Shown here: piece after piece, positions 28,436 through 40,266 of the stretch
Layout of the letters: each line of letters opens with the position of its first letter
Numbering within the stretch: position 1 is the stretch's first letter
Assembly: GCA_013519935.1 (NCBI GenBank)
Contig: JACDUA010000007.1
Coordinates: forward strand, 1-64,000
DNA length: 64,000 bases
Source of the DNA: Ectothiorhodospiraceae bacterium WFHF3C12
GTDB lineage: Bacteria > Pseudomonadota > Gammaproteobacteria > Nitrococcales > Nitrococcaceae
Reading direction: 5' to 3'
Notes under the pieces: generated by a model
What the model was told of the DNA's origin: nothing
Database searches by the model: none
The model's input: the letters and a program-made list of their open reading frames with translations, nothing else
Program-made: the position numbers and the translations under genes

Positions 28436-29374
28436 CTAGAGCCATCCCTTGAACTTGAAATAGAGATACGGTGCGACCCCGGCAACCACCATGAGGCCCA
28501 GGGCCATTGGATAACCCAGCAGCCAGTCAAGCTCCGGCATATGCGCGAAGTTCATGCCGTAGATGCTGGCCACCAGGGTCGGCGGCAGGAACACCACCGC
28601 GGCGATGGAGAAGATCTTGATGATCTGGCTTTGCTCCAGGTTGATGAAGCCGAGCGCCGCGTCCATGAGGAAGTTCACCTTGTCGAACAGGAAGCTGTTG
28701 TGGGGCAGCAGCGACTCGGTGTCCTGCAGCAGCTCGCGCACCCGGCGGCTGTCGTCGTCGTTCAGGCCGCCGCGGCGCTGCAGGAAAGTGAGCGCGCGTT
28801 GCGTGTCCATCAGGCACAGCCGCACCTTGCCGTTGATGTCCTCGAAGCGCGCCAGCTCGTCGATGGCCGCCTCCATGTCGGCGGACTCGTCCTCCAGCAC
28901 GGTGCCGCTGATGCGGTCCAGCCCGGCGTAGATCTCCTCGAGCATGTCGGCGAGGTCGTCGATCTTGATCTCGAAGACGCTGACGAGGATGCCCTGGGGG
29001 GATCGCGCCCAGCCCGTGAAGCGTCGGGCGCGCATGCGAAGCAGCCGGAACGCGGGAATGTCCCGGTCATGGACGCTGAGCAGCCGGTCTTCCCTCAGGG
29101 TGAAGCCGACGGATGCGTTCCGCGGCCGGCCGTCCGCCCGGTAGAGGAACAGCGAACGCAGGTGCAGCCCCATTTGGTCCTCATAGGCCCGGGAGCTGGC
29201 TTCGATTTCCTCGATGTCCTCCGACCCGGGCAGGGCATGACGGTAGAGCTCTTCGACCTCGGCGCGTTCCTCGGCCGTGGCGCCGTACAGGTCCAGCCAT
29301 TGGGCCTGGTCCAGCTGGTGGGTCGGGTCCACGTGCCTGAGCCGGCCCTCTTCGATGCGAAACGCGTGGAGCAT
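28436..29374 (-). CDS. corA: CorA-family magnesium/cobalt transporter
   Basis: C-terminal FLPPTLVASIYGMNFAHMPEL with YGMN signature. Confidence 0.95.
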   Translation of the reverse strand: MLHAFRIEEGRLRHVDPTHQLDQAQWLDLYGATAEERAEVEELYRHALPGSEDIEEIEASSRAYEDQMGLHLRSLFLYRADGRPRNASVGFTLREDRLLSVHDRDIPAFRLLRMRARRFTGWARSPQGILVSVFEIKIDDLADMLEEIYAGLDRISGTVLEDESADMEAAIDELARFEDINGKVRLCLMDTQRALTFLQRRGGLNDDDSRRVRELLQDTESLLPHNSFLFDKVNFLMDAALGFINLEQSQIIKIFSIAAVVFLPPTLVASIYGMNFAHMPELDWLLGYPMALGLMVVAGVAPYLYFKFKGWL

Positions 29375-29596
29375 GGCCTTTATTCCTTTTCACCGGCGGG
29401 CGATCCACGGGCGATTATATAGACCCGCGGCCGTGACGTCAGAGCGCCTTGCCCGCGCGGGACGCCCTGGCCGTGTTCGGCGGGAGCGGGCACGAGCTGC
29501 CAGTCCGGCCAGGGGGGGAGGCCGCGGTTGTTATCGGCGCGGTCCACCGCGCCGCGGATGCGGGGGCTGATACGGGGACGGCCCGCCGGACAGGTG

Positions 29597-30133
29597 CTAG
29601 CGGGCGGCTCGCTGGTCGCAGCAGGCGCCGTCGTGGAAACGGCCGGCGGAATCGAAGTGACGGGTCCAGAACCGTTCCTGCAGGTGGTCGTAACGCACCT
29701 GGCCGCCGCTGGACGGCGCATGGATGAACCGGCCCTGGCCTACGTATATCCCGACGTGGGACGGCTTCCAGCCGGAGAGGCGGAAGAAGACCAGGTCGCC
29801 GGGTCGCAGCGCGTCCGCGTCTACGGGGGTGGCCACGGCCTGCTGCCGCGCGACCGTTCGCGGTACGCTCAGGCCCGCCCGGGCATGGGTGTAGCGGACC
29901 AGGCCGCTGCAGTCGAAACCCGCGGGGTCGTCGCCGCCGTAGCGATAGGGCGTGCCCAGGGTGTTGCGGGCCGCGGTGACGATGACCGAGGCATCCTGGC
30001 CGTCCTCCGGTATGGCGGCGGGGGGCGTGTCGGCGGTTTCAGGACGCTCCGGAAACTGCGCGCAAGCGCCCACTGCGAGGGCCATCAGTGCGGCCAACGC
30101 GACCTTCAAGGATGCCGTGCAGGGTCTGACCAT
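29597..30133 (-). CDS. NlpC/P60 (C40) peptidase lipoprotein
   Basis: Lipobox AVGACAQ; YRYGGDDPAGFDCSGLVRYTH; PSHVGIYVGQGRFIHAP. Confidence 0.92.
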   Translation of the reverse strand: MVRPCTASLKVALAALMALAVGACAQFPERPETADTPPAAIPEDGQDASVIVTAARNTLGTPYRYGGDDPAGFDCSGLVRYTHARAGLSVPRTVARQQAVATPVDADALRPGDLVFFRLSGWKPSHVGIYVGQGRFIHAPSSGGQVRYDHLQERFWTRHFDSAGRFHDGACCDQRAAR

Positions 30134-30257
30134 GGTCCGCGGGCTCGCCAATTCCGGATGTTCCCCGATGATGCCGCAATGCCGACTCCGACGGAACGTC
30201 GGCTTCACGGAACGCGTGATGGAGCACACAGTTTCGCAGTTGCCCGGGGCAGCTCAT

Positions 30258-30320
30258 GGGAGGCCCGTTCTTGCGGTTGCGGCCGGCCGACGGAATCGCG
30301 CCGGGGACGGCGCTCCCACA
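30258..30320. repeat. REP-like inverted pair (BIME-like unit 1)
   Basis: GGGAGGCCCGTTCTTGCGGTTGCGGCC...GAATCGCGCCGGGGACGGCGCTCCCACA. Confidence 0.6.
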
Positions 30321-30343
30321 TCCTGCTGCCACACAGAGCGGCC

Positions 30344-30410
30344 TGTGGGAGGCGCGTCCTCGCGGCGACGGACGGCTCAGGGCAATCGCGGCCGGGACGG
30401 CCCTCCCACG
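30344..30410. repeat. REP-like inverted pair (BIME-like unit 2)
   Basis: TGTGGGAGGCGCGTCCTCGCGGCGACGG...CAATCGCGGCCGGGACGGCCCTCCCACG. Confidence 0.65.
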
Positions 30411-30460
30411 AATTCCTTCATACCGACGTGCCCGGCCGCGCAATGTGGGGGTTCAACATG

Positions 30461-30486
30461 AGAAAAGCGGGCCGTGGCCCGCTTTC
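30461..30486 (-). terminator. metH terminator
   Basis: AAAGCGGGCC-AC-GGCCCGCTTT then TCT on minus strand, just downstream of metH stop. Confidence 0.75.
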
Positions 30487-30518
30487 AATCCTGCTCGAGG
30501 CTTGCCGCCGGAAGGAGC

Positions 30519-34217
<3,699 letters not shown>

Positions 34218-34389
34218 GATGAGTGATTACACCTCCGGTAGCGTGAAGGGTCGTCGATTATAACGGATTGCAACGCGCGGCCGATTCAGCGCAAGAAAAC
34301 GGTAATAATGCCGAGCGTTTCGCTGGTGCGCCCGCGTCCCGGGCATCGGCGGCGCCGCCACCAGGGGGTCCGATTCTGGAGGAACCCGC

Positions 34390-35319
34390 TTGGACGACGT
34401 CCTGTTCGTGATCAATCCGCTGGCCGCTAGCGGCCGTGCAGACCGGGTCTGGATGCAGCTCGCGGCGCGTCATCCCGCGCTCCGACGAGCAGCCGTGATC
34501 CGTACCGCCGACCCGATTGCGGCGACCCGGTTGTTGATAGAAAGATTGAAACCTTCAATACGAAGAGTCGTCGCCATTGGCGGCGACGGAACCCTGCATC
34601 ATACGGCAAATGTCCTCCTAAGTCTTCCCGCGCCGGAGAAGCGCTCCCTGGGCCTGGTTCCGGCCGGAACGGGGTCGGACCTGGCACGGGGGCTGCGGCT
34701 GGCCCGGCAGCCGCAGCTGGCATTGGACCGTGCGCTGGACGGGGAGACGGTGGATCTCGACGTGCTCTCGCTAACCCATGGCGACACGCGGCGCTACGCG
34801 GTCAACGTGGCCTCGGCGGGGCTGTCGGTGCCCGTGGTGGCCGCGGTCAGCCAGCGCCGGCGACGCGGGCCGGTGGCTTACTTCCGCGCCGCGCTGGAGG
34901 CGGTGCGTCGCGAAACACCGCCCAACGCGCGGGTTATCGTGGACGGTGAGCCCTGGTACGAAGGCCCCCTGCTTCTACTGGCGCTGGCCAACGGCTGTCG
35001 CTTCGGGCGGGGAATGCGTATCGCGCCGGATGCACGGGCTGACGACGGCCGGCTTCAGGTAGTGCTGGTGGAGCCGGCACCCCTGGCTCGACTGCTGCCC
35101 TGGCTGCCGACGCTCTACGCGGGGTGGCATTACGCCGCGCCCTTCGTCCGTCATCGCGCCGCCCGGACGGTCCGGGTCGAGCCCGTGGACGGGACGCGTT
35201 CGCTCACGGAGGCCGACGGTGACCTCTCCCTGCCGCTGCCGGTGAATGTCAGCGTGGTGCCGGGGGCGCTTCGGCTGCGCGGTCTGACTCCGTCCGCCAC
35301 TGCGCGGCGGCGCCGATGA
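34390..35319 (+). CDS. Diacylglycerol kinase-like lipid kinase (DAGK catalytic domain)
   Basis: VLFVINPLAASGRA, VVAIGGDGTLHHTANVLL, LVPAGTGSDLARGLRL; TTG start with GGAGG RBS. Confidence 0.9.
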   Translation: MDDVLFVINPLAASGRADRVWMQLAARHPALRRAAVIRTADPIAATRLLIERLKPSIRRVVAIGGDGTLHHTANVLLSLPAPEKRSLGLVPAGTGSDLARGLRLARQPQLALDRALDGETVDLDVLSLTHGDTRRYAVNVASAGLSVPVVAAVSQRRRRGPVAYFRAALEAVRRETPPNARVIVDGEPWYEGPLLLLALANGCRFGRGMRIAPDARADDGRLQVVLVEPAPLARLLPWLPTLYAGWHYAAPFVRHRAARTVRVEPVDGTRSLTEADGDLSLPLPVNVSVVPGALRLRGLTPSATARRRR

Positions 35320-36082
35320 GCGAGCGGAACAGCGCCCGCTGTTCGGGTCGCTGGGGCAGATATTCCGGGTGCCACTGAACGCCGACGACCAGCCGCGCCG
35401 CGGTATGCTCCACGCCCTGGATCACCCCTGAACGCTCATGGGCGACCGCGCGGATCGCCGTGCCCGGCGCCTTGATGGCCTGGCGGTGCATGGAGTTGAC
35501 CTCGCAGTCGGTCACGCCCATGACCTCGGCGAGCCGGCTCCCTTGAGCGATGACCACGTCCTTGTATGGGAGAATCGTATGGGCCTGCGGCGCCTCCCGG
35601 TAGAAGGCGCTGAGCTCCTGGTACAACGATCCACCGCAACGCACGTTAAGCAGCTGCGCGCCGCGGCAAATGCCAAGAGTCGGTATGTCCGCGGCCAGCG
35701 CGGCATCGATGAGCGCCGACTCCAGCTCATCCCGGCCGGCGTCCTTGCGCGGTCCCCGCTTGGTGCTCAATAGCCGGCGGCTGAGATAGATCAGCGGCGC
35801 CAGCAGCAGCGTCAGCAGGAAACGCCCCAATCGCCGCCGGCGCGGCCGCAGTTCCTCGAAAGTGAAATGCTCCTCGGTTTCGCCATAGAGCGTCGGGTCC
35901 ACGTCGGCGCCGCCGCCGATGATCAGGCCGTGGATGCCCTGAAGGCTCCGGGGCCGTTTCGGCGTCACGCGCACCGCCCGGCCGCCGGCCATCGTCACCG
36001 CCAGCCTGGTGGCCCACCAGGCGGCGAGGCCGCCCTGGTCCGGCCCCGTGACCGCGATTACGGGGTGGTTGCGTTCTGCCAT
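35249..36082 (-). CDS. Class-I glutamine amidotransferase-like protein (gamma-glutamyl-GABA hydrolase/C26 type) with hydrophobic insertion
   Basis: GLIIGGGADVDPTLYG, LGICRGAQLLNV (nucleophile Cys), VVGVQWHPEYLP (His/Glu). Confidence 0.9.
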   Translation of the reverse strand: MAERNHPVIAVTGPDQGGLAAWWATRLAVTMAGGRAVRVTPKRPRSLQGIHGLIIGGGADVDPTLYGETEEHFTFEELRPRRRRLGRFLLTLLLAPLIYLSRRLLSTKRGPRKDAGRDELESALIDAALAADIPTLGICRGAQLLNVRCGGSLYQELSAFYREAPQAHTILPYKDVVIAQGSRLAEVMGVTDCEVNSMHRQAIKAPGTAIRAVAHERSGVIQGVEHTAARLVVGVQWHPEYLPQRPEQRALFRSLIGAAAQWRTESDRAAEAPPAPR

Positions 36083-37158
36083 AGGCTCAACTCGTGGGCC
36101 CAGCGCTCGTCGACCCCGGTGAGTGTCTCGCGGTGTTGTGCCAGATAGCGGCGGCCCAGCTCCTCCATGGCCTGCGGGTCGTGGGCCAGCTGCTCCACCG
36201 CCAGCCAACCGCGCCACTCCTCGGCGAGTGTCCAGTCCGGTTCGTCGATGGCGCAGTTGGGCAGCCGGTAGTGGAGCGTCGGCCGCGGACGAACCAGGGT
36301 ATTGGGCGGCAGCTGCCGGAACAGCCAGTCTCCGTCCAGGTGGGCGAACAGCGGGAGCATGTCCAGCGGGCGATTCCGGGTCGGGTTTGCGTCCAGGTAA
36401 TCGCGCATGAGCTGGCGCAGCCCGGGCCGGTAATCCGGATCCACCACCTGGCGTACGTAGGCTTCCGGAAAGTCGTTGATGAACGGTACCACCTGACGGG
36501 CGAAATCGATGCGGCTGCGCACCTTCAGCCAGTCCTCCAGCAGCAGGTAGGCCCGAAGATAGGCCAGGGCGGTCCCGCCGTCCGCGCGGGGCACTTCGGG
36601 ATTGAGATGCAGGCCGAACGCGTAAAGGGGAGAGGCCCGGGTACCGAGGGCGCTGTGCTCGCTCAGGGCGCGGCGGAGCTTCTCCAGCTCGCCGGCCTCG
36701 GTCATCGGCACCGGCGGGCAGGCGATTTCGTGGGGGACCACGGTGCCGGCAATACGCGCGAGGATGTCGTCCAGGCGCAGCTGCCATTCCTGGTCCAGCT
36801 CGAAGCCGAGCTTCTTGAGGTACTCGATGTAGGTGCGGTCCTTGAGCATGGCGGCGTCGATTTCGATGACGAAATCGCCCCACCGGGTCCCGGCCACGCG
36901 GTGCTCGAAATGGCTGTCGGCATAGTGGGTGCCCCCGTAGAGCCCCATGATGATGCGCGCGGCCTGGCCCAGCTCGACCCCGGCGAACTCCAGCTCGACA
37001 CCGAGCCTTCGCACCTCGCCCCGCTCGTTCGTCAGGTGTTCGGGGAGCGGGAACTGCTCATCCTGCTGATCGCGCATCTGGCAAAAGGTCTGGTCTTCGA
37101 GGCGGCTTTCCTCAGTGGATTGGGTCGTGGCAAGGCCGGGAAAAGAGCATGTCACCAT
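36058..37158 (-). CDS. Amidoligase family protein (glutamine-synthetase-like fold)
   Basis: RRLGVELEFAGVELGQAARIIM, GLHLNPEVP, translationally overlapped with GAT gene (25 nt). Confidence 0.82.
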   Translation of the reverse strand: MVTCSFPGLATTQSTEESRLEDQTFCQMRDQQDEQFPLPEHLTNERGEVRRLGVELEFAGVELGQAARIIMGLYGGTHYADSHFEHRVAGTRWGDFVIEIDAAMLKDRTYIEYLKKLGFELDQEWQLRLDDILARIAGTVVPHEIACPPVPMTEAGELEKLRRALSEHSALGTRASPLYAFGLHLNPEVPRADGGTALAYLRAYLLLEDWLKVRSRIDFARQVVPFINDFPEAYVRQVVDPDYRPGLRQLMRDYLDANPTRNRPLDMLPLFAHLDGDWLFRQLPPNTLVRPRPTLHYRLPNCAIDEPDWTLAEEWRGWLAVEQLAHDPQAMEELGRRYLAQHRETLTGVDERWAHELSLWQNATTP

Positions 37159-37312
37159 TCTAACCGGTCACCACCAGGATGGGGTGGGGCGTTCCGGCGT
37201 CCACAATGGGGCCCCTGGTTCCGGGCGGTCGCCGGTTGAAATGCCGGGGCGCGCTGCCAGATGAATAGACAGGCGCAAGCCATCCTCGAGCCATTCGCGT
37301 GTGAGGTGTGCT

Positions 37313-37831
37313 ATGGAGCTGCAAGGCAAGCGCGTGGCGGTTCTCGCCGAAGATCTCTACCAGGAAATGGAGCTGTGGGTGCCCTATTACCGCCTCAAGG
37401 AGGCGGGAGCGGACGTGGACATCCTCGGAACGGGCAAATCCAGCTACGCCAGCAAGAACGGCTACCCCGTCCATCCGGACGGGAATGTCGCCGATGCCGA
37501 GCCGCGGAACTACCACGGCGTGGTCATTCCGGGCGGCTACGCACCCGACAGGATGCGCGCCCACGAGCCGCTGGTGCGGTTCGTCCGAAGCCTCGCCGAG
37601 CAGGGCGGCATCGTCGCCTGGATCTGTCACGCCGGCTGGGTGGCCGTGTCCGCGAATATTATCCGCGGCAGAGCCGTGACGTCGGTCAAGGCCATCCAGG
37701 ACGATATGCGCAACGCTGGCGGCGAATGGCGCGACGAGCCGCTGGTGCAGGACGGCAACCTCATCAGCAGCCGCGTGCCGTCGGATCTGCCGCTCTTCTG
37801 CCGGGCGTTGGTGGCGGCCCTGGCCAAGTAG
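37313..37831 (+). CDS. DJ-1/PfpI family protein
   Basis: KRVAVLAEDLYQEMELWVPYYRLKEAGADVDILG; VVIPGGYAPD; AWICHAGW (nucleophile elbow). Confidence 0.92.
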   Translation: MELQGKRVAVLAEDLYQEMELWVPYYRLKEAGADVDILGTGKSSYASKNGYPVHPDGNVADAEPRNYHGVVIPGGYAPDRMRAHEPLVRFVRSLAEQGGIVAWICHAGWVAVSANIIRGRAVTSVKAIQDDMRNAGGEWRDEPLVQDGNLISSRVPSDLPLFCRALVAALAK

Positions 37832-37876
37832 ACAGCCGCCGCCAGGGCAGCGAACGGGCGCTTATCAAAGCCAGGC

Positions 37877-37912
37877 GCGCCCGTCGTCACCCAAATGGGT
37901 GACGACGGGCGC
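37877..37912. repeat. Long perfect inverted repeat (17-bp arms, 2-nt centre)
   Basis: GCGCCCGTCGTCACCCA-AA-TGGGTGACGACGGGCGC. Confidence 0.85.
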
Positions 37913-37995
37913 CGGCGGCTCCGGCAGTGTTCCCCCAGGACGTCCCATTTTTCCGCAGCGGATGCGTTGATCTTGGTTTCGAGGGGAGCACGACC

Positions 37996-39894
37996 ATGAA
38001 AATGACCAGAAAGACGGGCGCTTGGCGGCACCGGGGGGTGCTGACCGGCACGACGCTGTTGTTCTCGCTGGCCCTGGCGGGCTGTGGGGGCGGTTCCGGG
38101 TCCGACGAGAACACGGATAACACCGACAACACGGGCGATACGGAAACCACCTATACCGGCACGGTGGAGGCGCCGTCGGGACAAATCGCGCAGCTGCGCG
38201 AGCCCGGCATGCTGGAACGGCTCGGCGGCTTCGTCATGCCGACATCGGTGGCGGCGATTACCGGTCTCCAGCCGGTTCCCGACGTGGAGGTCGAGCTAGT
38301 CCGGTTGAACTCGGATGGCAGTGTCGCCGAGGTGGTGACCACCGTTACCGCCAATAGCAGCGGTGAGTTCACGCTGAACTCCGAGCTCGCGCCGAATTCC
38401 AACCACATCTTCCGCGTCAGCGCCTCCGGCGGCGCACAGATGCGCGTGCCCATGGCACGAAGCGAGGCGGACATCAATCCCGGCACCGAGATGGTGGTCC
38501 GGGCCATGGAAACCGCCATCAGCAGTGGTGCGACCCTGGACGACTGGACGCCCGAGGAGCTGGACAGCCTGGTGGTACAGGCGGTGGAGTCGGACGTGGA
38601 CCTGTCCAGCTGTAGCGATATCGACAGCTGCGTGACCAGCGCCAGCGATCAGGTTCCCACCGTTGAAGAGGATACCCAGACCCTGGCCGAGAACGACGGG
38701 GTGACGGGGCCGGAGGGCGAGTTCCGGTTCGCCGCGGTGGAGCTGGCGCATTCCCATCCCTTCTGGGAGGTCGGCCACTACTTCACGGAGCTGACCCTGA
38801 GCTTCTCCGGCAGCGAACTCGCCGGCAATACCACGAGTGCCTACGACGACTGGTGGAGGGAGAACACGACGGGGCTTGAGTTCGATACTTCAGCCGACGA
38901 GAGCCTGACCCTCGGCTACAGTCCGGGCGCGGACGGACGGCTGATTTTCAGCGACTCGACGCTCAGCGGCGGTTACAGCGCCGACGGCCAGGTGGCCGCG
39001 ATGCTTATCCGCAGAGCGGATGACTATGACGGAAGCGACTCTATGGAGCATGTCCGTGGATTCGTCCTTGGCGTGAAGGTCCCTTCGTCGGCACCGAGCC
39101 TGAGCGGCGATTACAACATCGTGACCTTCTCGGAGAACACCGGTGCGGTGGCCGCCGACTCCCAGGAGGGCCAGCGGGACTACGAGACCGGCGCGGTCAC
39201 GGCCAGTGTCAGCGGCGGCAACCTGAACCTGGGGGCCAATAGCGGCGAGAGCTCGGACATCGTCTTGCCGGCCGCCGGCTCCGGCGTCACCGGGACCGTC
39301 AATCACGAGTCCGTTTCCGACCCCTCGGAGACCATCGCCTACAGCCTGGGCTCGGACGGCGGCCTCAGTGTGGCCGGCCTCGATGGTCAGGTGACGTCCA
39401 GCGGCGACTTCTTCTACCTGATGGGGCGTAGCGAGCTGTCGGCACCACCCGAGTCGCTGGTGGACATGGTGCTAGCGACGCGTGCGGGCACCGGCATGGA
39501 CGTCAGCAGCCTTCAGGGCACCTATCGCTTCTACGGGGTGGAGGGGCAGTTGTCCGAGAATGAAGACGGCCTGATGTCCATGGTCCTCACGGCCGACTTC
39601 GATGGCAGCGGCAGCCTGGATCTCAGCGGCGTGGAATACGAGAGCGATGTCGACATGATCGATGAGCTCCAGGATGAAGTGTCCACCAGCTCCTTCTCGG
39701 AGAGTGGCATCAGCTATACCGTCAGTGCGTCGGGCGAGGTCTCGCTGGACGGGGGCGGCGCCGTGGGCGCGGTGACGCCGGATGGGGAGGTTATGGTCCT
39801 CATCAGCGCGGGGTCCGAGGACGACGACGGCGACGGCACCGACGACGGCTGGTGGCACGGCGTGCTTGTCGGCTTCAGGGAACCGGCGAACTGA
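37996..39894 (+). CDS. Large acidic secreted lipoprotein, function unknown
   Basis: Signal peptide and lipobox LALAGCGGG; Asp/Glu/Ser/Gly-rich body. Confidence 0.8.
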   Translation: MKMTRKTGAWRHRGVLTGTTLLFSLALAGCGGGSGSDENTDNTDNTGDTETTYTGTVEAPSGQIAQLREPGMLERLGGFVMPTSVAAITGLQPVPDVEVELVRLNSDGSVAEVVTTVTANSSGEFTLNSELAPNSNHIFRVSASGGAQMRVPMARSEADINPGTEMVVRAMETAISSGATLDDWTPEELDSLVVQAVESDVDLSSCSDIDSCVTSASDQVPTVEEDTQTLAENDGVTGPEGEFRFAAVELAHSHPFWEVGHYFTELTLSFSGSELAGNTTSAYDDWWRENTTGLEFDTSADESLTLGYSPGADGRLIFSDSTLSGGYSADGQVAAMLIRRADDYDGSDSMEHVRGFVLGVKVPSSAPSLSGDYNIVTFSENTGAVAADSQEGQRDYETGAVTASVSGGNLNLGANSGESSDIVLPAAGSGVTGTVNHESVSDPSETIAYSLGSDGGLSVAGLDGQVTSSGDFFYLMGRSELSAPPESLVDMVLATRAGTGMDVSSLQGTYRFYGVEGQLSENEDGLMSMVLTADFDGSGSLDLSGVEYESDVDMIDELQDEVSTSSFSESGISYTVSASGEVSLDGGGAVGAVTPDGEVMVLISAGSEDDDGDGTDDGWWHGVLVGFREPAN

Positions 39895-39912
39895 CACCGA
39901 GGGCTCACCCGA

Positions 39913-39955
39913 GAAAAGGCCCGGTCCGCTGACGCGGTCCGGGCTTTTCTTTTTC
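39913..39955 (+). terminator. Rho-independent terminator
   Basis: GAAAAGGCCCGGTCCGC-TGAC-GCGGTCCGGGCTTTTCTTTTTC. Confidence 0.85.
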
Positions 39956-40029
39956 GGGAGACCCGCGGGCCAGGGGCGGGAGCGAACCCCGGCGAAAATC
40001 CGCTACCCGATCGTGTCCTGGCGTCCACC

Positions 40030-40098
40030 GGAGCGGCCCATGGCCGCGAACAACCGGCATCAACCGATGGCGGTGGCATACGCTTCGCCATTCCACCC
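40030..40098. repeat. Two repeat modules: GGAGCGGCCCATGGCCGCGAAC and GGTGGCATACGCTTCGCCATTCCACCC hairpin
   Basis: Both modules recur at 58427-58498. Confidence 0.65.
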
Positions 40099-40266
40099 CT
40101 GCCGTTTGGTGCCGCGGCCGGTTTCCCCCTGGTTTCGTTTCCGCATCCGGCTCGCATTGGGGCCGCGCTTCCCGAGAGGCTCCCAAAACCCCGGTTTTCC
40201 AGAGATTGCGGGCGCGGCGTCCCCGCCGTGATCGATCCGGGACGGGCCCGGTCGCAGCCCCTGTAG

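Noticed and set aside
34218-34389. Possible SAH, SAM or cobalamin riboswitch upstream of metH
   Set aside because: Leader is short and no SAH/SAM/B12-box consensus could be recognised on the minus strand; only a TATAAT-like -10 is visible.
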